NCBI GenBank assembly: GCA_964620445.1
Contig: CAZUHB010000036.1
Span: 4,815-68,814 of the forward strand
Length of the DNA stretch: 64,000 bases
DNA from: CAZUHB01 sp964620445
GTDB taxonomy: Bacteria; Planctomycetota; B15-G4; CAYZWU01
Direction: 5' to 3'
Every line of letters begins with the position of its first letter. The stretch's first letter is position 1. Shown here piece by piece: positions 56,687 to 64,000 of this stretch. The position numbers were made by a program, and so were the translations under genes. The notes under the pieces were generated by a model, which did no database searches, had not been told where the DNA came from, and saw nothing but the letters and a program-made list of their open reading frames with translations.

Positions 56687-57283
56687 CTAGGAAACGCGCG
56701 TTCTGCCCTCGAGCGCATCGTTCAAGATCGCGCTGTTGGCATATTCGATGCTCCGCCCCGCGGGGACGCCCCGCGCAATGCGGGAGATCGAAGTGTTCGT
56801 CTCCTTCAATTCCTTCACGAGGACCAGTGCTGTGCCATCTCCCTCGTAGTCGGGACTCGTGGCGATCACCACCTCGCCGATCTCCTCGGATTCGGCCCTC
56901 TTCTTCAATGCCTCCACGGTCAGATGCTCGGGTAAAACACCTTCCACAGGGTCGAGCCTTCCCTGGAGGACGTGATAGACGCCGCGCCATCCGGCATTTT
57001 CGAACGCATTCAGGTCGGACGGCCCCTCGACGACCAGTATCTTGTCCCGTTCGCGCGTACTGTCGCTGCAGATCGAACAGGGATCATACTCCGAAGTATT
57101 GAAACACGATGAGCAGCAACGAAGACCGCGAGCGACATTCTTGATCGAATCGGCCAGTCCGAGCGCGTCTTCGACGGTGTAGCGCGAGATAGCCAGGGCC
57201 AGCCGTTCGGCCGTGCGGGAACCGATCCCCGGGAGTCTTCTCAATTCCTCGATGAGCCTGTTCAATACCTCGGGATAAGCCAA
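56687..57283 (-). CDS. recR: Recombination mediator protein RecR
   Basis: A 198-residue DNA-repair protein that loads RecA with RecF/RecO. The HhH motif (LRRLPGIGSRTAERLA), the C4 zinc finger (CSSCFNTSEYDPCSIC) and the Toprim domain (ILVVEGPSD) are complete. The start codon is TTG (57283), with GGAG seven bases upstream. It follows ybaB and dnaX, the classical arrangement. Confidence 0.96.
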   Translation of the reverse strand: MAYPEVLNRLIEELRRLPGIGSRTAERLALAISRYTVEDALGLADSIKNVARGLRCCSSCFNTSEYDPCSICSDSTRERDKILVVEGPSDLNAFENAGWRGVYHVLQGRLDPVEGVLPEHLTVEALKKRAESEEIGEVVIATSPDYEGDGTALVLVKELKETNTSISRIARGVPAGRSIEYANSAILNDALEGRTRVS

Positions 57284-57464
57284 ATCCTATCTCCTGTTCG
57301 TTTTCACCGGATCGGGATCCCTGGGGCTCCGGCACTGCCCATCCGTACCGGAAAGGTCTCCCGACGCGAGCGCCCCGGCGAAAAAATCGGGGCGCAGAAG
57401 ATTATATCCGATGAGCAGTCTTATTGGTAACTCTCTGAAATGATTTATGAGCCGGCAGGTGCGA

Positions 57465-57785
57465 TCAGAAGAGACCGGGCAGGTTGATGCCGCCGGTGAG
57501 CTTGGCCATCTCGCTCTCCGACAGTTCTTTTGCGCTCTTCAAACCCTGCTTCACGGCAGCGGTCACGAGATCCTCGAGCATGTCCACGTCGTCGGGGTCG
57601 ACGACCTGGGGATCGATCTTTATTGACAGGACTTCCTGGGCGCCGTTCACGTGAACCTTGACCATGCCACCTCCGGCGGTGCCTTCGACGACCCTCTCGC
57701 GGAGCTCGGTCTGAATACGGCCCATCTCTTTTTGCATCTTCTGCGCTTGCTTCAGAAGATTGGAAAAATCTCCCATACCGGTCAT
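57465..57785 (-). CDS. ybaB: YbaB/EbfC nucleoid-associated protein
   Basis: A 106-residue DNA-binding protein of the YbaB/EbfC family. Features are DFSNLLKQAQKMQKEM at the N-terminus and VVEGTAGGGMVKVHVNG in the core. AGGAG lies six bases before ATG 57785. Located between dnaX and recR, as in most bacteria. Confidence 0.95.
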   Translation of the reverse strand: MTGMGDFSNLLKQAQKMQKEMGRIQTELRERVVEGTAGGGMVKVHVNGAQEVLSIKIDPQVVDPDDVDMLEDLVTAAVKQGLKSAKELSESEMAKLTGGINLPGLF

Positions 57786-57824
57786 GGTGTCTCCTTGAAA
57801 TATTGGTTTCTGGCAAAGCTATTC

Positions 57825-59562
57825 TTAAACATAATCCCCGTCGAACATCTCCCTCGTCTTCTCCACTTCTGAAGGCTTCGAGTTCGCTTTCCGGGCGCGG
57901 CTCGTCCGTTCGATCTTGAACTCGAGGGGCCGGCCGGTGAGATCGCGCGACACCCTCCTCAGCAAGGCGGCCACATCGGAATCCTCGGGGCTCAGAATTG
58001 TCCCGCCCCTCTCGCGCGTATCGTTCAAGAAGAACACATCTTCAGAGACACGCAGGGGCTTGAAGTTCTTCAACCCCGCCGCGGCGGACTTCGCTTCTTT
58101 TTCCACTGCCTCGAGGATCCGCCCGTAGAGCTCCTCCAGATCCCTCCCCCGTTCGGGCGGGATCGTGAGCGGCTCCGACGATGCCNNNNNNNNNNNNNNN
58201 NNNNNNNNNNNNNNNNNNNNNNNNNNNNNNNNNNNNNNNNNNNNNNNNNNNNNNNNNNNNNNNNNNNNNNNNNNNNNNNNNNNNNGCCTGGTTTTTCGAA
58301 GACGCCTGGCTTTTCGGAGGCGACGGCCTGCTGCGCCGGTTCCGGGAAGGCTCGTTGCGGTCTGCGCGGCCAGGCGTTTCGCTCCCGGCGCGCGCGGGGT
58401 GGCGGGCCGACTCCTTCTCGACGGACGTAACCGGCGCATCGCGTAGAATGGCGAGCGCCTCGGAAATCGCCATGGTCGCCGAAACGCGTGCCATCTTGAC
58501 CAGAGCGACCTCGACCAGGATCCGCTCGTCATCGAAATATCGGCACTGCCTGAGCGAATGGAGCGCGATCTGAAGCAGCACCAGAATCTTGTCGAGATCG
58601 GTCTTGGCCGCCTGTGTTTTCAATGACTGCTCGTCAACACCGGCTGTACTGACATCGACCGTTTCCGCGCCCGACGACAAGACCATGAGAAGCCGGAAAT
58701 GGGAGATCAGTTCCTTGAACAGGTCTTCGGCCCGGCTCCCGGCCGTGAAGAAGGTGTCGACCAGATCAAGGAGAGTGGAGATCTTCTCGTCGAGAACGGC
58801 GTCAACGAGCTCGGTGAGCGCTTCGGGCGACAGGCACCCGGTCATCTCGCTCACGCCATCGATCGTGACCTCGCCGCTTCCGAAGGCGATGATTTGATCG
58901 AGCAGGGATTGAGCATCGCGCATGCCGCCCCGCGAATAGGTGGCGATCCTGTGCAGCGCGCCCGGCTCGAAGGAGAGGCTTTCGTTTTTCAGGATCGACT
59001 CGAGACGGGCCGCGATGTCATCGACCGAGATCCTGCGGAACTCGTAACACTGACAACGGGAGCGGATCGTCTCTGGAAGTTTCTGCGGTTCCGTGGTGGC
59101 GAGGATGAACTTGACATGCTCCGGCGGCTCTTCGAGAGTCTTGAGAAGGGCGTTGAAACTCTCGGGAGTCAGCATGTGGACCTCGTCGATGATGTAGATC
59201 TTGAATCGTCCCGCGGCCGGCGAATAACGCACGTTTTCCCTCAACGTCCGGACATCGTCGATCCTCCTGTTGGAGGCGGCATCGATCTCGATCACGTCGA
59301 TGGCGCTCCCGGCCGCAATCGTCGTGCATTGCTCGCAGTCGAGACAGGGATCGGCGGTGGGACCGGACTTGCAGTTGAGAGCCTTTGCCAGGATGCGCGC
59401 CATCGAGGTCTTACCCACGCCGCGCGGACCGGAGAAAAGAAAGGCGTGAGCGATGCGGACCTGCTCGATCGAATTTCGGATCGTCCTGGTGACCGAATCC
59501 TGACCCACCACATCGCTGAAAGTTTCGGGCCGGTATTTTCGAGCGAGAACGAGATATGACAT
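57825..59562 (-). CDS. dnaX: DNA polymerase III gamma/tau subunit (interrupted by an assembly gap)
   Basis: The clamp-loader ATPase. The N-terminal part (59562-58286) has Walker A GPRGVGKT, the zinc motif with Cys residues (CLDCEQC), the DEVHML Walker B and the SRC arginine finger (ETIRSRCQCYEF). The region around 58186-58285 is 100 N, which splits the gene into two frames. After the gap the C-terminal tail resumes (58185-57825), ending VEKTREMFDGDYV. The true length cannot be known because a 100-base gap is likely a placeholder. ATG 59562 begins the family sequence MSYLVLARKYRP. It lies next to the SRP RNA. Confidence 0.93.
58186..58285. other. Assembly gap of 100 N inside dnaX
   Basis: Exactly 100 unknown bases, the usual placeholder length for a scaffold gap. 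The dnaX frame does not continue across it, so the real size is different. Confidence 0.99.
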
Positions 59563-59644
59563 GATCGATCCGAAAAGAGAGTCGTGAAATAAAAAGAGCC
59601 GTGCGCCATTCTTCGTGAAGTCCGAAACGACCGAGACAAGGGCG

Positions 59645-59865
59645 ACAGCTCGGGCCGAGGACACTCTCACACCTGAGGCTCAATGCTTATGGCTGCTCCC
59701 GTCAGGGCCTGACCAGGTTCACACCGCCCCACCGTTAAAGGCCTCATTCTTCAACACTGCCGATCCAGGTTCGAAACGATCCGGGCCAACCCTTAGAATG
59801 GCATCACCCCCGCATGAAGGGGATTTCGGGTACAGGACACCCCTAACGTCCCGGCTGCACGGCTT
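59645..59865 (-). ncRNA. ffs: Signal recognition particle RNA, large type with Alu domain
   Basis: Read on the - strand, the 5' half carries the Alu-domain signature GTGTCCTGTACCC followed by GAAATCCCC, close to GTGCCCTGTACCT in the Bacillus large SRP RNA. Downstream, GGTGTGAACC, CAGGCCC and GGGAGCAGCC form the SRP54-binding helix 8. The tetraloop, normally GGAA, reads TGAC here (59701-59704), closed by three C-G pairs. The gene is about 220 bases and lies directly upstream of dnaX, as is usual. Ends are approximate because the outer helix was placed by eye. Confidence 0.88.
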
Positions 59866-59956
59866 TTTATTTCCTGTCAAAGAAAAGAGATGAGCGATAC
59901 GCTGATCGCTTCTATCATCGACGGCTCCGGTGCGATTGCGCAAGAGCCGTTGTTTG

Positions 59957-60049
59957 TGGCGGAGAGGGCGGGATTCGAACCCGCGAGGCGGGGAATACCC
60001 ACCTACACGCTTTCCAAGCGTGCTCTTTCGGCCACTCAGACACCTCTCC
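59957..60049 (-). tRNA. tRNA-Ser(GGA)
   Basis: A class II tRNA with the 7-bp acceptor GGAGAGG/CCTCTCC, a long variable arm and the T loop GTTCGAATC. The anticodon GGA (60013-60015 on the + strand as TCC) reads UCC/UCU. The CCA is encoded (59957-59959). Confidence 0.96.
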
Positions 60050-60060
60050 AGGTTTATGAT

Positions 60061-60150
60061 TGGCGGAGAGGGAGGGATTCGAACCCCCGGACCCATCGCT
60101 GAGTCAACGGTTTTCGAGACCGCCCCGATCGACCACTCCGGCACCTCTCC
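60061..60150 (-). tRNA. tRNA-Ser(CGA)
   Basis: A class II tRNA with the same acceptor GGAGAGG/CCTCTCC and a long variable arm. The anticodon is CGA (60114-60116), reading UCG. The encoded CCA is at 60061-60063. It lies 11 bases upstream of the tRNA-Ser(GGA), probably one transcript. Confidence 0.95.
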
Positions 60151-60425
60151 GCGCATTTCGCTTTTTCAATCGAACTTTTCAGTTCGCCGAATCCCAAGGG
60201 TTCGCCGAATCGTGAGAACCGGTCGATCGCGATGCCTTATCGAGACTCGCGATCAGTTCTTGGTACTCGAAACGGCTCACTATTAAACAATCCCGCTTTT
60301 GGCTCAACCATTTTCTCTTTTTTATTCGCTGCCACAATGAGAAAGATAGACCCAAATCCTTGTCCGAAAACATGTTGACGCATTCAAAGCAGATCTGCGG
60401 CTCCCTCCCGCCGAAAGCGGCCCCG

Positions 60426-60884
60426 CTATCTCCGCTTCTTGAAAAACCTCTGAAGCAGATCGCGACACTCCTCCTCGAGAAGACCGAAAGTGACAGGCAC
60501 GCGATGATTCAGTTTTTCGTTCGCGATCACCTGCAGAACCGTTCCGCAGGCTCCGGCCTTATCATCCTTCGTTCCGATGACGACCCGTCCCACTCTGGCG
60601 TGAACGAGAGCACCCGCGCACATGACGCAGGGTTCCTTCGTAACGAAGACGTCGACTCCGATCAACCGTTGCGAACCGATGGCAGCGCATGCTTGAGTGA
60701 GAGCGATCATCTCTGCGTGTGCAGTCGGATCGTTCAAGAGTTCGCACTGGTTGCGCGCGCGGGCAATCAACTTCCCGTCCAAAACAAAAACCGCACCGAC
60801 CGGTACCTCGTCATTCTCCTCGGCGGCTTCGGCTTCCTTGATCGCGAGGCGCATCCATCGTTGCTCCTCTTTCATCTCGAACAT
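60426..60884 (-). CDS. tadA: tRNA-specific adenosine deaminase
   Basis: A 152-residue deaminase that makes inosine at position 34 of tRNA-Arg. The zinc site is TAHAEMIAL (His, and Glu as proton shuttle) plus PCVMCAGAL (two Cys). ATG 60884 is preferred: AAAGG lies eight bases upstream; a GTG at 60890 and an ATG at 60875 are in frame too. It lies beside tRNA-Ser genes and the SRP RNA, as in Bacillus. Confidence 0.94.
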   Translation of the reverse strand: MFEMKEEQRWMRLAIKEAEAAEENDEVPVGAVFVLDGKLIARARNQCELLNDPTAHAEMIALTQACAAIGSQRLIGVDVFVTKEPCVMCAGALVHARVGRVVIGTKDDKAGACGTVLQVIANEKLNHRVPVTFGLLEEECRDLLQRFFKKRR

Positions 60885-60890
60885 GACCAC

Positions 60891-61536
60891 AACCTTTCAT
60901 TCACGTTGAGTGCGTCTCTCTCTTCAGAGAGAAAACGTCTCTCTCAGAAAGAAGGCGACGCCGGGTTCTTCTTCTTCACGTTGTAAAAAATGGTGAAGCC
61001 GAAAGAGAATCGTTTGAGAAAGAAGGCGACACTTTTTTGAAGTCAACCTTCTCTCGGCGTCGAGTTGTTTCATTTTTTTTTCGAACGATAGTAACACGCC
61101 GGCAACAGGAAGAGCACCGACTCTTCAAGAGTGTTTGTCTGATCCCGTTTCACAACGACCTCTGGGAAGCCTTTAAACTCGGGGCTTCACGAAGACTGAT
61201 TTTTCTCTTCGCATTAAAGCGAGTAGATTTTACTTAGGAAGACGGCAACGACCTATCTTCAAAGAAGGTCGTTAGAACCATTTGGAGAATGAAAATTTAG
61301 AGATTTTCTCTAATTTTTTATGTAGGATCACCGATTATAAAGTTGGTTGGTAGTCTTTCTCGTTTCTCTCTTACGTCGGGGTTCAAGAACCAAGGACTTC
61401 GACACACCTGAAACGGTTCAATCCAGAAGAACAGAAAACGACGATAAGCCACCAACAAGCTCGTACACAAACTGGCGCTGTCGAGAGGAGTTGTTCCTCT
61501 TTTACACCATATTCTTTTTAGTAAGGAGTGTTCATT
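60891..61536. other. 646-base non-coding region with repeats and hairpins
   Basis: No credible gene. It contains a 14-base direct repeat, AGAAAGAAGGCGAC, at 60946-60959 and 61017-61030. There is a small hairpin at 60917-60932 (6 bp, TTCA loop) and one at 61166-61188. The strongest is 61248-61274: 12 paired bases with one bulge. It is divergent from tadA and upstream of the lysine-rich gene, so it must hold promoters for both and may hold a small RNA. Confidence 0.55.
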
Positions 61537-61825
61537 ATGGCAGCGAAGAAGAAAGTGAAGAAGAAGGCGACCAAGAAGAAGGCCACGAAGAAGAAGGCGA
61601 CAAAGAAGAAGGCGACGAAGAAGAAGGCCGCGAAGAAGAAGGCCACGAAGAAGAAGGCAACGAAGAAGAAGCAACCCGNNNNNNNNNNCCTAGATTATTT
61701 CTTATTATTTTAAGTATTCTTAGATGAAGTCCTCTTAGAAGAAGTCCTCCAAGAAGAATGCGACGAAGAAGAAAGCGACCAAGAAGAAAGCAACGAAGAA
61801 GAAGACAAAGAAGAAAAAGAAGTAG
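61537..61825 (+). CDS. Lysine-rich histone H1-like protein, broken by an assembly gap
   Basis: The protein starts MAAKKKVKKKATKKKATKKK and continues as (KKAT/KKAA)n, the kind of repeat found in bacterial H1-like DNA-binding proteins. TAAGGAG lies eight bases before ATG 61537. Ten N (61679-61688) interrupt it. The AT-rich stretch after the gap (61689-61735) is not in frame with the repeat and includes stops. The lysine-rich frame then resumes (KKSSKKNATKKKATKK...) and ends at TAG 61823-61825. The tandem repeat most likely caused a misassembly; the real gene is probably continuous. Terminator follows at 61858-61886. Confidence 0.75.
61679..61688. other. Assembly gap of 10 N in the lysine-rich repeat
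   Basis: Ten unknown bases inside the KKAT repeat. The sequence to the right (CCTAGATTATTTC...) does not fit the repeat and looks unreliable. Confidence 0.97.
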
Positions 61826-61857
61826 TCGCTCTCAGGAACTCTGAAAGTTCAATCTGA

Positions 61858-61886
61858 AAAAGGACCGTCTCGCGACGGTCCTTTTC
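61858..61886 (+). terminator. Terminator after the lysine-rich gene
   Basis: A perfect 12-bp stem (61858-61869 with 61874-61885) with the tetraloop TCGC and a T-run at its 3' side. 33 bases after the TAG. Confidence 0.92.
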
Positions 61887-61936
61887 CTATTACCGGTATT
61901 GTCGGCCGGCAGACCGGACGTCGAAGAGGAGGACCT

Positions 61937-62707
61937 TCAGGCACTACTCGGTTCGGGAGGCTGGTCCGATTTGAAGAGATGGTAGATCGAGATCAGGGCC
62001 AGCCCCGCCAGAAAACCACCGATATGGGCCCACCACGCGACACCGCAGTAGACCAGCGAGTCCTGTGTCGCCGCATTGGCACTGAACATCTGGTAAGCGA
62101 ACCAGAAGCCGATGAAAAAGAGTGCCGGAATGTGGAAGAGAAAGAAGGGAGGAAAGAAGACCAGAATCCGAGCGAGTGGATGGAGGAAGAAGTAAGCGCC
62201 CAGGACACCGGCGATGGCGCCCGATGCCCCCACAACGGGAATCATTTTTCCCATCCCGTCCATCTGGACCACTCCTCCGAGCAGGTTGATCGCCTGGTTG
62301 TCCATCTCGAGAGTGATGATCACATGAAAGAGCCCCGCGGCCACTCCGAAGGCGAGGTAGAAACCGAGAAATCCGAACGATCCGAGCCGGCCTTCGACCG
62401 CCCTGCCGAAAACGAACAGAAACCACATGTTGCCGAGCAGGTGGGGCCAATCAGCGTGGAGGAAGATCGACGCAAAGAAGGGTTGAATCAAGGAGTGGAT
62501 GAAAACTCCGGGACTCTGGGTGATCAGCTCGATATTGGCCACGCACCATTCCATCTTGCCCGGTACGAGGGTCAATCCCTGTAGCAACTCGAGATCACCC
62601 GACAGGCGGAATTTGAAGGTCAGAAAGGCGATCACGTTGATGGCGATCAGGCTGTAGGTCGTGAGCGGAAAGGTACTGTAGCTGTTAGAATCGCGCAGTG
62701 GAAACAT
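61937..62707 (-). CDS. Rhomboid family intramembrane serine protease
   Basis: A 256-residue membrane protease. After the start come six or more membrane helices. HADWPHLLGNMWFL is the conserved His-x-x-x-x-Asn region, GASGAIAG holds the catalytic Ser, and the catalytic His is in WWAHIGGFLAG. ATG 62707 is chosen because GAGGGA lies just upstream and it avoids overlap with the next gene; a longer form (to 62806) would add an Arg/Lys-rich N-terminus. Its substrate is unknown. Confidence 0.93.
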   Translation of the reverse strand: MFPLRDSNSYSTFPLTTYSLIAINVIAFLTFKFRLSGDLELLQGLTLVPGKMEWCVANIELITQSPGVFIHSLIQPFFASIFLHADWPHLLGNMWFLFVFGRAVEGRLGSFGFLGFYLAFGVAAGLFHVIITLEMDNQAINLLGGVVQMDGMGKMIPVVGASGAIAGVLGAYFFLHPLARILVFFPPFFLFHIPALFFIGFWFAYQMFSANAATQDSLVYCGVAWWAHIGGFLAGLALISIYHLFKSDQPPEPSSA

Positions 62708-62756
62708 TCCCTCTTTCCCCTTCCGCCAGCCGGCTCCCCTCGGCCTCTCGATCGGC

Positions 62757-64000
62757 CTAGCTCTTTTGCTCGGCCGCTTCTTCCTTCTCCTCCTTCTTTT
62801 CGGCATCGATCTCGGTTGTCTTTAATTCCTTTCCATCGAAGGAAAGGATGACTCTCTTGCCGCCGAGGTAGGAAGCGATGTGAACGGGGCGCTGCCAGAT
62901 CGTGGCCAGGCTCCTAAGCGTGTCGCCGGCATGGTTCATCTGCAACTCGAGACCGGTCCACCTGTGCTCGAGGAGCAGTTCTCCACGGTTCCGAAAATTT
63001 CCGTCATAGACGTAAATATAGGGCTGCCCGAAATTGGTCAGTCCGAAGAGGATACTCTGCTTGACCTGCTCCGTGTCCCTGCTGGCGATTTCGTTTTGTC
63101 CGGTGCGCGGATTGTACTTGTAGACGAAGAGCTTCTGGGCCTCCATGAACTCCGGCGTCATGAAGGTGTCGATGAAGGTCACATCGTTGTAAACACTCCT
63201 CACCTCGAAGATCTTCTCCGTCCCGAGACCGAGATGCTTGTCCCAGGTCTGTTTCTCGTACAAGTTGTCGCAGTCTTCCCACTCCTTGCCGAAACGGCCC
63301 TTGTTCCACCGGTCCTCGATATCCCTGAAGAGCTCGATTCCGATCTTGTAGGGATTGAGCTGGCCCGGGCGCGTGCCGAGCGTGCCCGAGTGGTGGTCGG
63401 CATAATCGACCACCTCGGAGTCGCGCAGAATCTTTTCCGTCATGATAGTCGAGTGCCAGTAGCTCGCCCAGCCCTCGTTCATGATCTTCGTCTGCGCCTG
63501 GGGCGCAAAATAGTACGCCTCCTCGCGAATGATCGACAGGACCTCCTGCTGCCAGCGCTGAAGAGGTGCATAGTTGAGCAGGAAGAGGAGCACATCCCTC
63601 TGGCTCTCGGAGGGGAATTTCGACTTTCGCGCCGCCGCTTGCATCTGGCGCTGCCTCTCCTCCTTGATCTTGTCGGCCGGATTGATGTACCGTTCCATGT
63701 AGCGCTTGGCCTTGAGCTTGGTCACTCCGTCCTTTGGAGAAAATCGATCCTCTGCCGTGGCGCGCTGGATAAATGGCGCGTGGGGATCGATCAGATTGTC
63801 GAGGGTGAGACAGCAATCGATGAAGTCCTCCACCGTCTCCTGGCCGACCTGCTCGCAGAACTTGCGGATGCGCGTTCCGTGATTGGCCATGTTGTCCATC
63901 ATCTTCCGGTCGGTCTTCGAGAACCAGGCATTGTTCTTGAAGAAATCGCAGTGCCCGTAGACATGGGCGATGACGATCTTCTGATCGACGAGGTGGTTGC
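62757..64000 (-). CDS. SpoVR family protein (5' end outside window)
   Basis: The frame is open to the window edge, so the N-terminus is missing. The visible part starts NHLVDQKIVIAHVYGHCDFF, a hallmark of SpoVR, followed by KNNAWFSKTDRKMM. Other conserved phrases are NEGWASYWHSTIM, DYADHHSGTL, NPYKIGIELFRDIEDRW and FGQPYIYVYDGN. The C-terminus is a Lys/Glu-rich tail. SpoVR is linked to spore cortex in Bacillus but is widespread in non-sporing bacteria, where it is usually found with yeaG/yeaH stress genes; those would lie outside the window. Confidence 0.95.
   Translation of the reverse strand, partial: NHLVDQKIVIAHVYGHCDFFKNNAWFSKTDRKMMDNMANHGTRIRKFCEQVGQETVEDFIDCCLTLDNLIDPHAPFIQRATAEDRFSPKDGVTKLKAKRYMERYINPADKIKEERQRQMQAAARKSKFPSESQRDVLLFLLNYAPLQRWQQEVLSIIREEAYYFAPQAQTKIMNEGWASYWHSTIMTEKILRDSEVVDYADHHSGTLGTRPGQLNPYKIGIELFRDIEDRWNKGRFGKEWEDCDNLYEKQTWDKHLGLGTEKIFEVRSVYNDVTFIDTFMTPEFMEAQKLFVYKYNPRTGQNEIASRDTEQVKQSILFGLTNFGQPYIYVYDGNFRNRGELLLEHRWTGLELQMNHAGDTLRSLATIWQRPVHIASYLGGKRVILSFDGKELKTTEIDAEKKEEKEEAAEQKS

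Noticed and set aside
55328..56935. 535-codon + strand open frame opposite rpoN and recR
   Set aside because: It crosses two well-identified genes on the other strand and shows no family features.
59719..60156. Open frames across the SRP RNA and tRNA-Ser genes
   Set aside because: They cover structured RNA genes and carry no protein family signature.
61550..61820. Short tandem DNA repeat that could be taken for a CRISPR or minisatellite
   Set aside because: It is the codon repeat of the lysine-rich KKAT protein; there are no spacers.

Overview
The window is a 64 kb piece of a GC-rich bacterial chromosome from a draft assembly; it holds two runs of N, 100 and 10 bases long. The organism is a diderm. 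Evidence is a secretin, a PilT ATPase, a prepilin peptidase and many lipoproteins with clear lipoboxes. The large glycine-rich lipoproteins, the HEAT-type periplasmic proteins, the shortened MnmE and the mixed SRP/ribosomal gene order suggest an under-studied lineage, perhaps planctomycete-like or another candidate phylum. That placement is a guess, because no rRNA is present. No phage, insertion sequence, CRISPR array or plasmid signature was seen.

Layout. 0-1.8 kb: the 3' part of a secretin gene ending in a strong terminator. 1.9-13.5 kb: a HAD phosphatase followed by a peptide/nickel-type ABC importer on the + strand (SBP, OppB, OppC, OppD). It runs head-on into a second importer on the - strand (SBP, OppB, OppC, OppD, OppF); only one OppF serves both. 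13.5-22.2 kb: housekeeping genes (RidA, CoaD, a short ComEC, a secreted HEAT-type protein, a thiamine-binding-like protein, the YifB/ComM ATPase, then a SEC-C/CutA/phosphoesterase/NrnA operon).

22.4-45.2 kb is the accessory-looking part: four lipoproteins of more than 1100 residues on the - strand. Two are glycine-rich with Ig-like repeats (22413-25757, 33606-37604) and two are a tandem duplicate (37793-41164, 41747-45205). Between them lie a HEAT-type membrane protein, TatD, PilT, an EF-G paralogue, the prepilin peptidase and a small Ig-like lipoprotein translationally coupled to the peptidase. These look like cell-surface proteins, but their function is unknown.

45.3-62 kb is one long - strand housekeeping block. 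Read in the direction of transcription it is: tadA, two tRNA-Ser genes, a large (Alu-containing) SRP RNA, dnaX, ybaB, recR, rpoN, truA, hpf, ptsN, ptsH, a DUF2344 gene, rng, rplU, rpmA, obgE, a GspC-like PDZ protein, coaX and mnmE. The tadA/tRNA-Ser/SRP/dnaX/ybaB/recR order is the same as the classical Bacillus arrangement. The right end carries a lysine-rich histone-like gene broken by an assembly gap, a rhomboid protease, and a SpoVR gene that runs off the window.

The most interesting points are: a 42-residue stretch shared between the secretin and a HEAT-type secreted protein (23 of 42 identical); the four giant lipoproteins and their common C-terminal module; an SRP RNA whose conserved GNRA tetraloop reads UGAC; and an MnmE that lacks its C-terminal cysteine tail.
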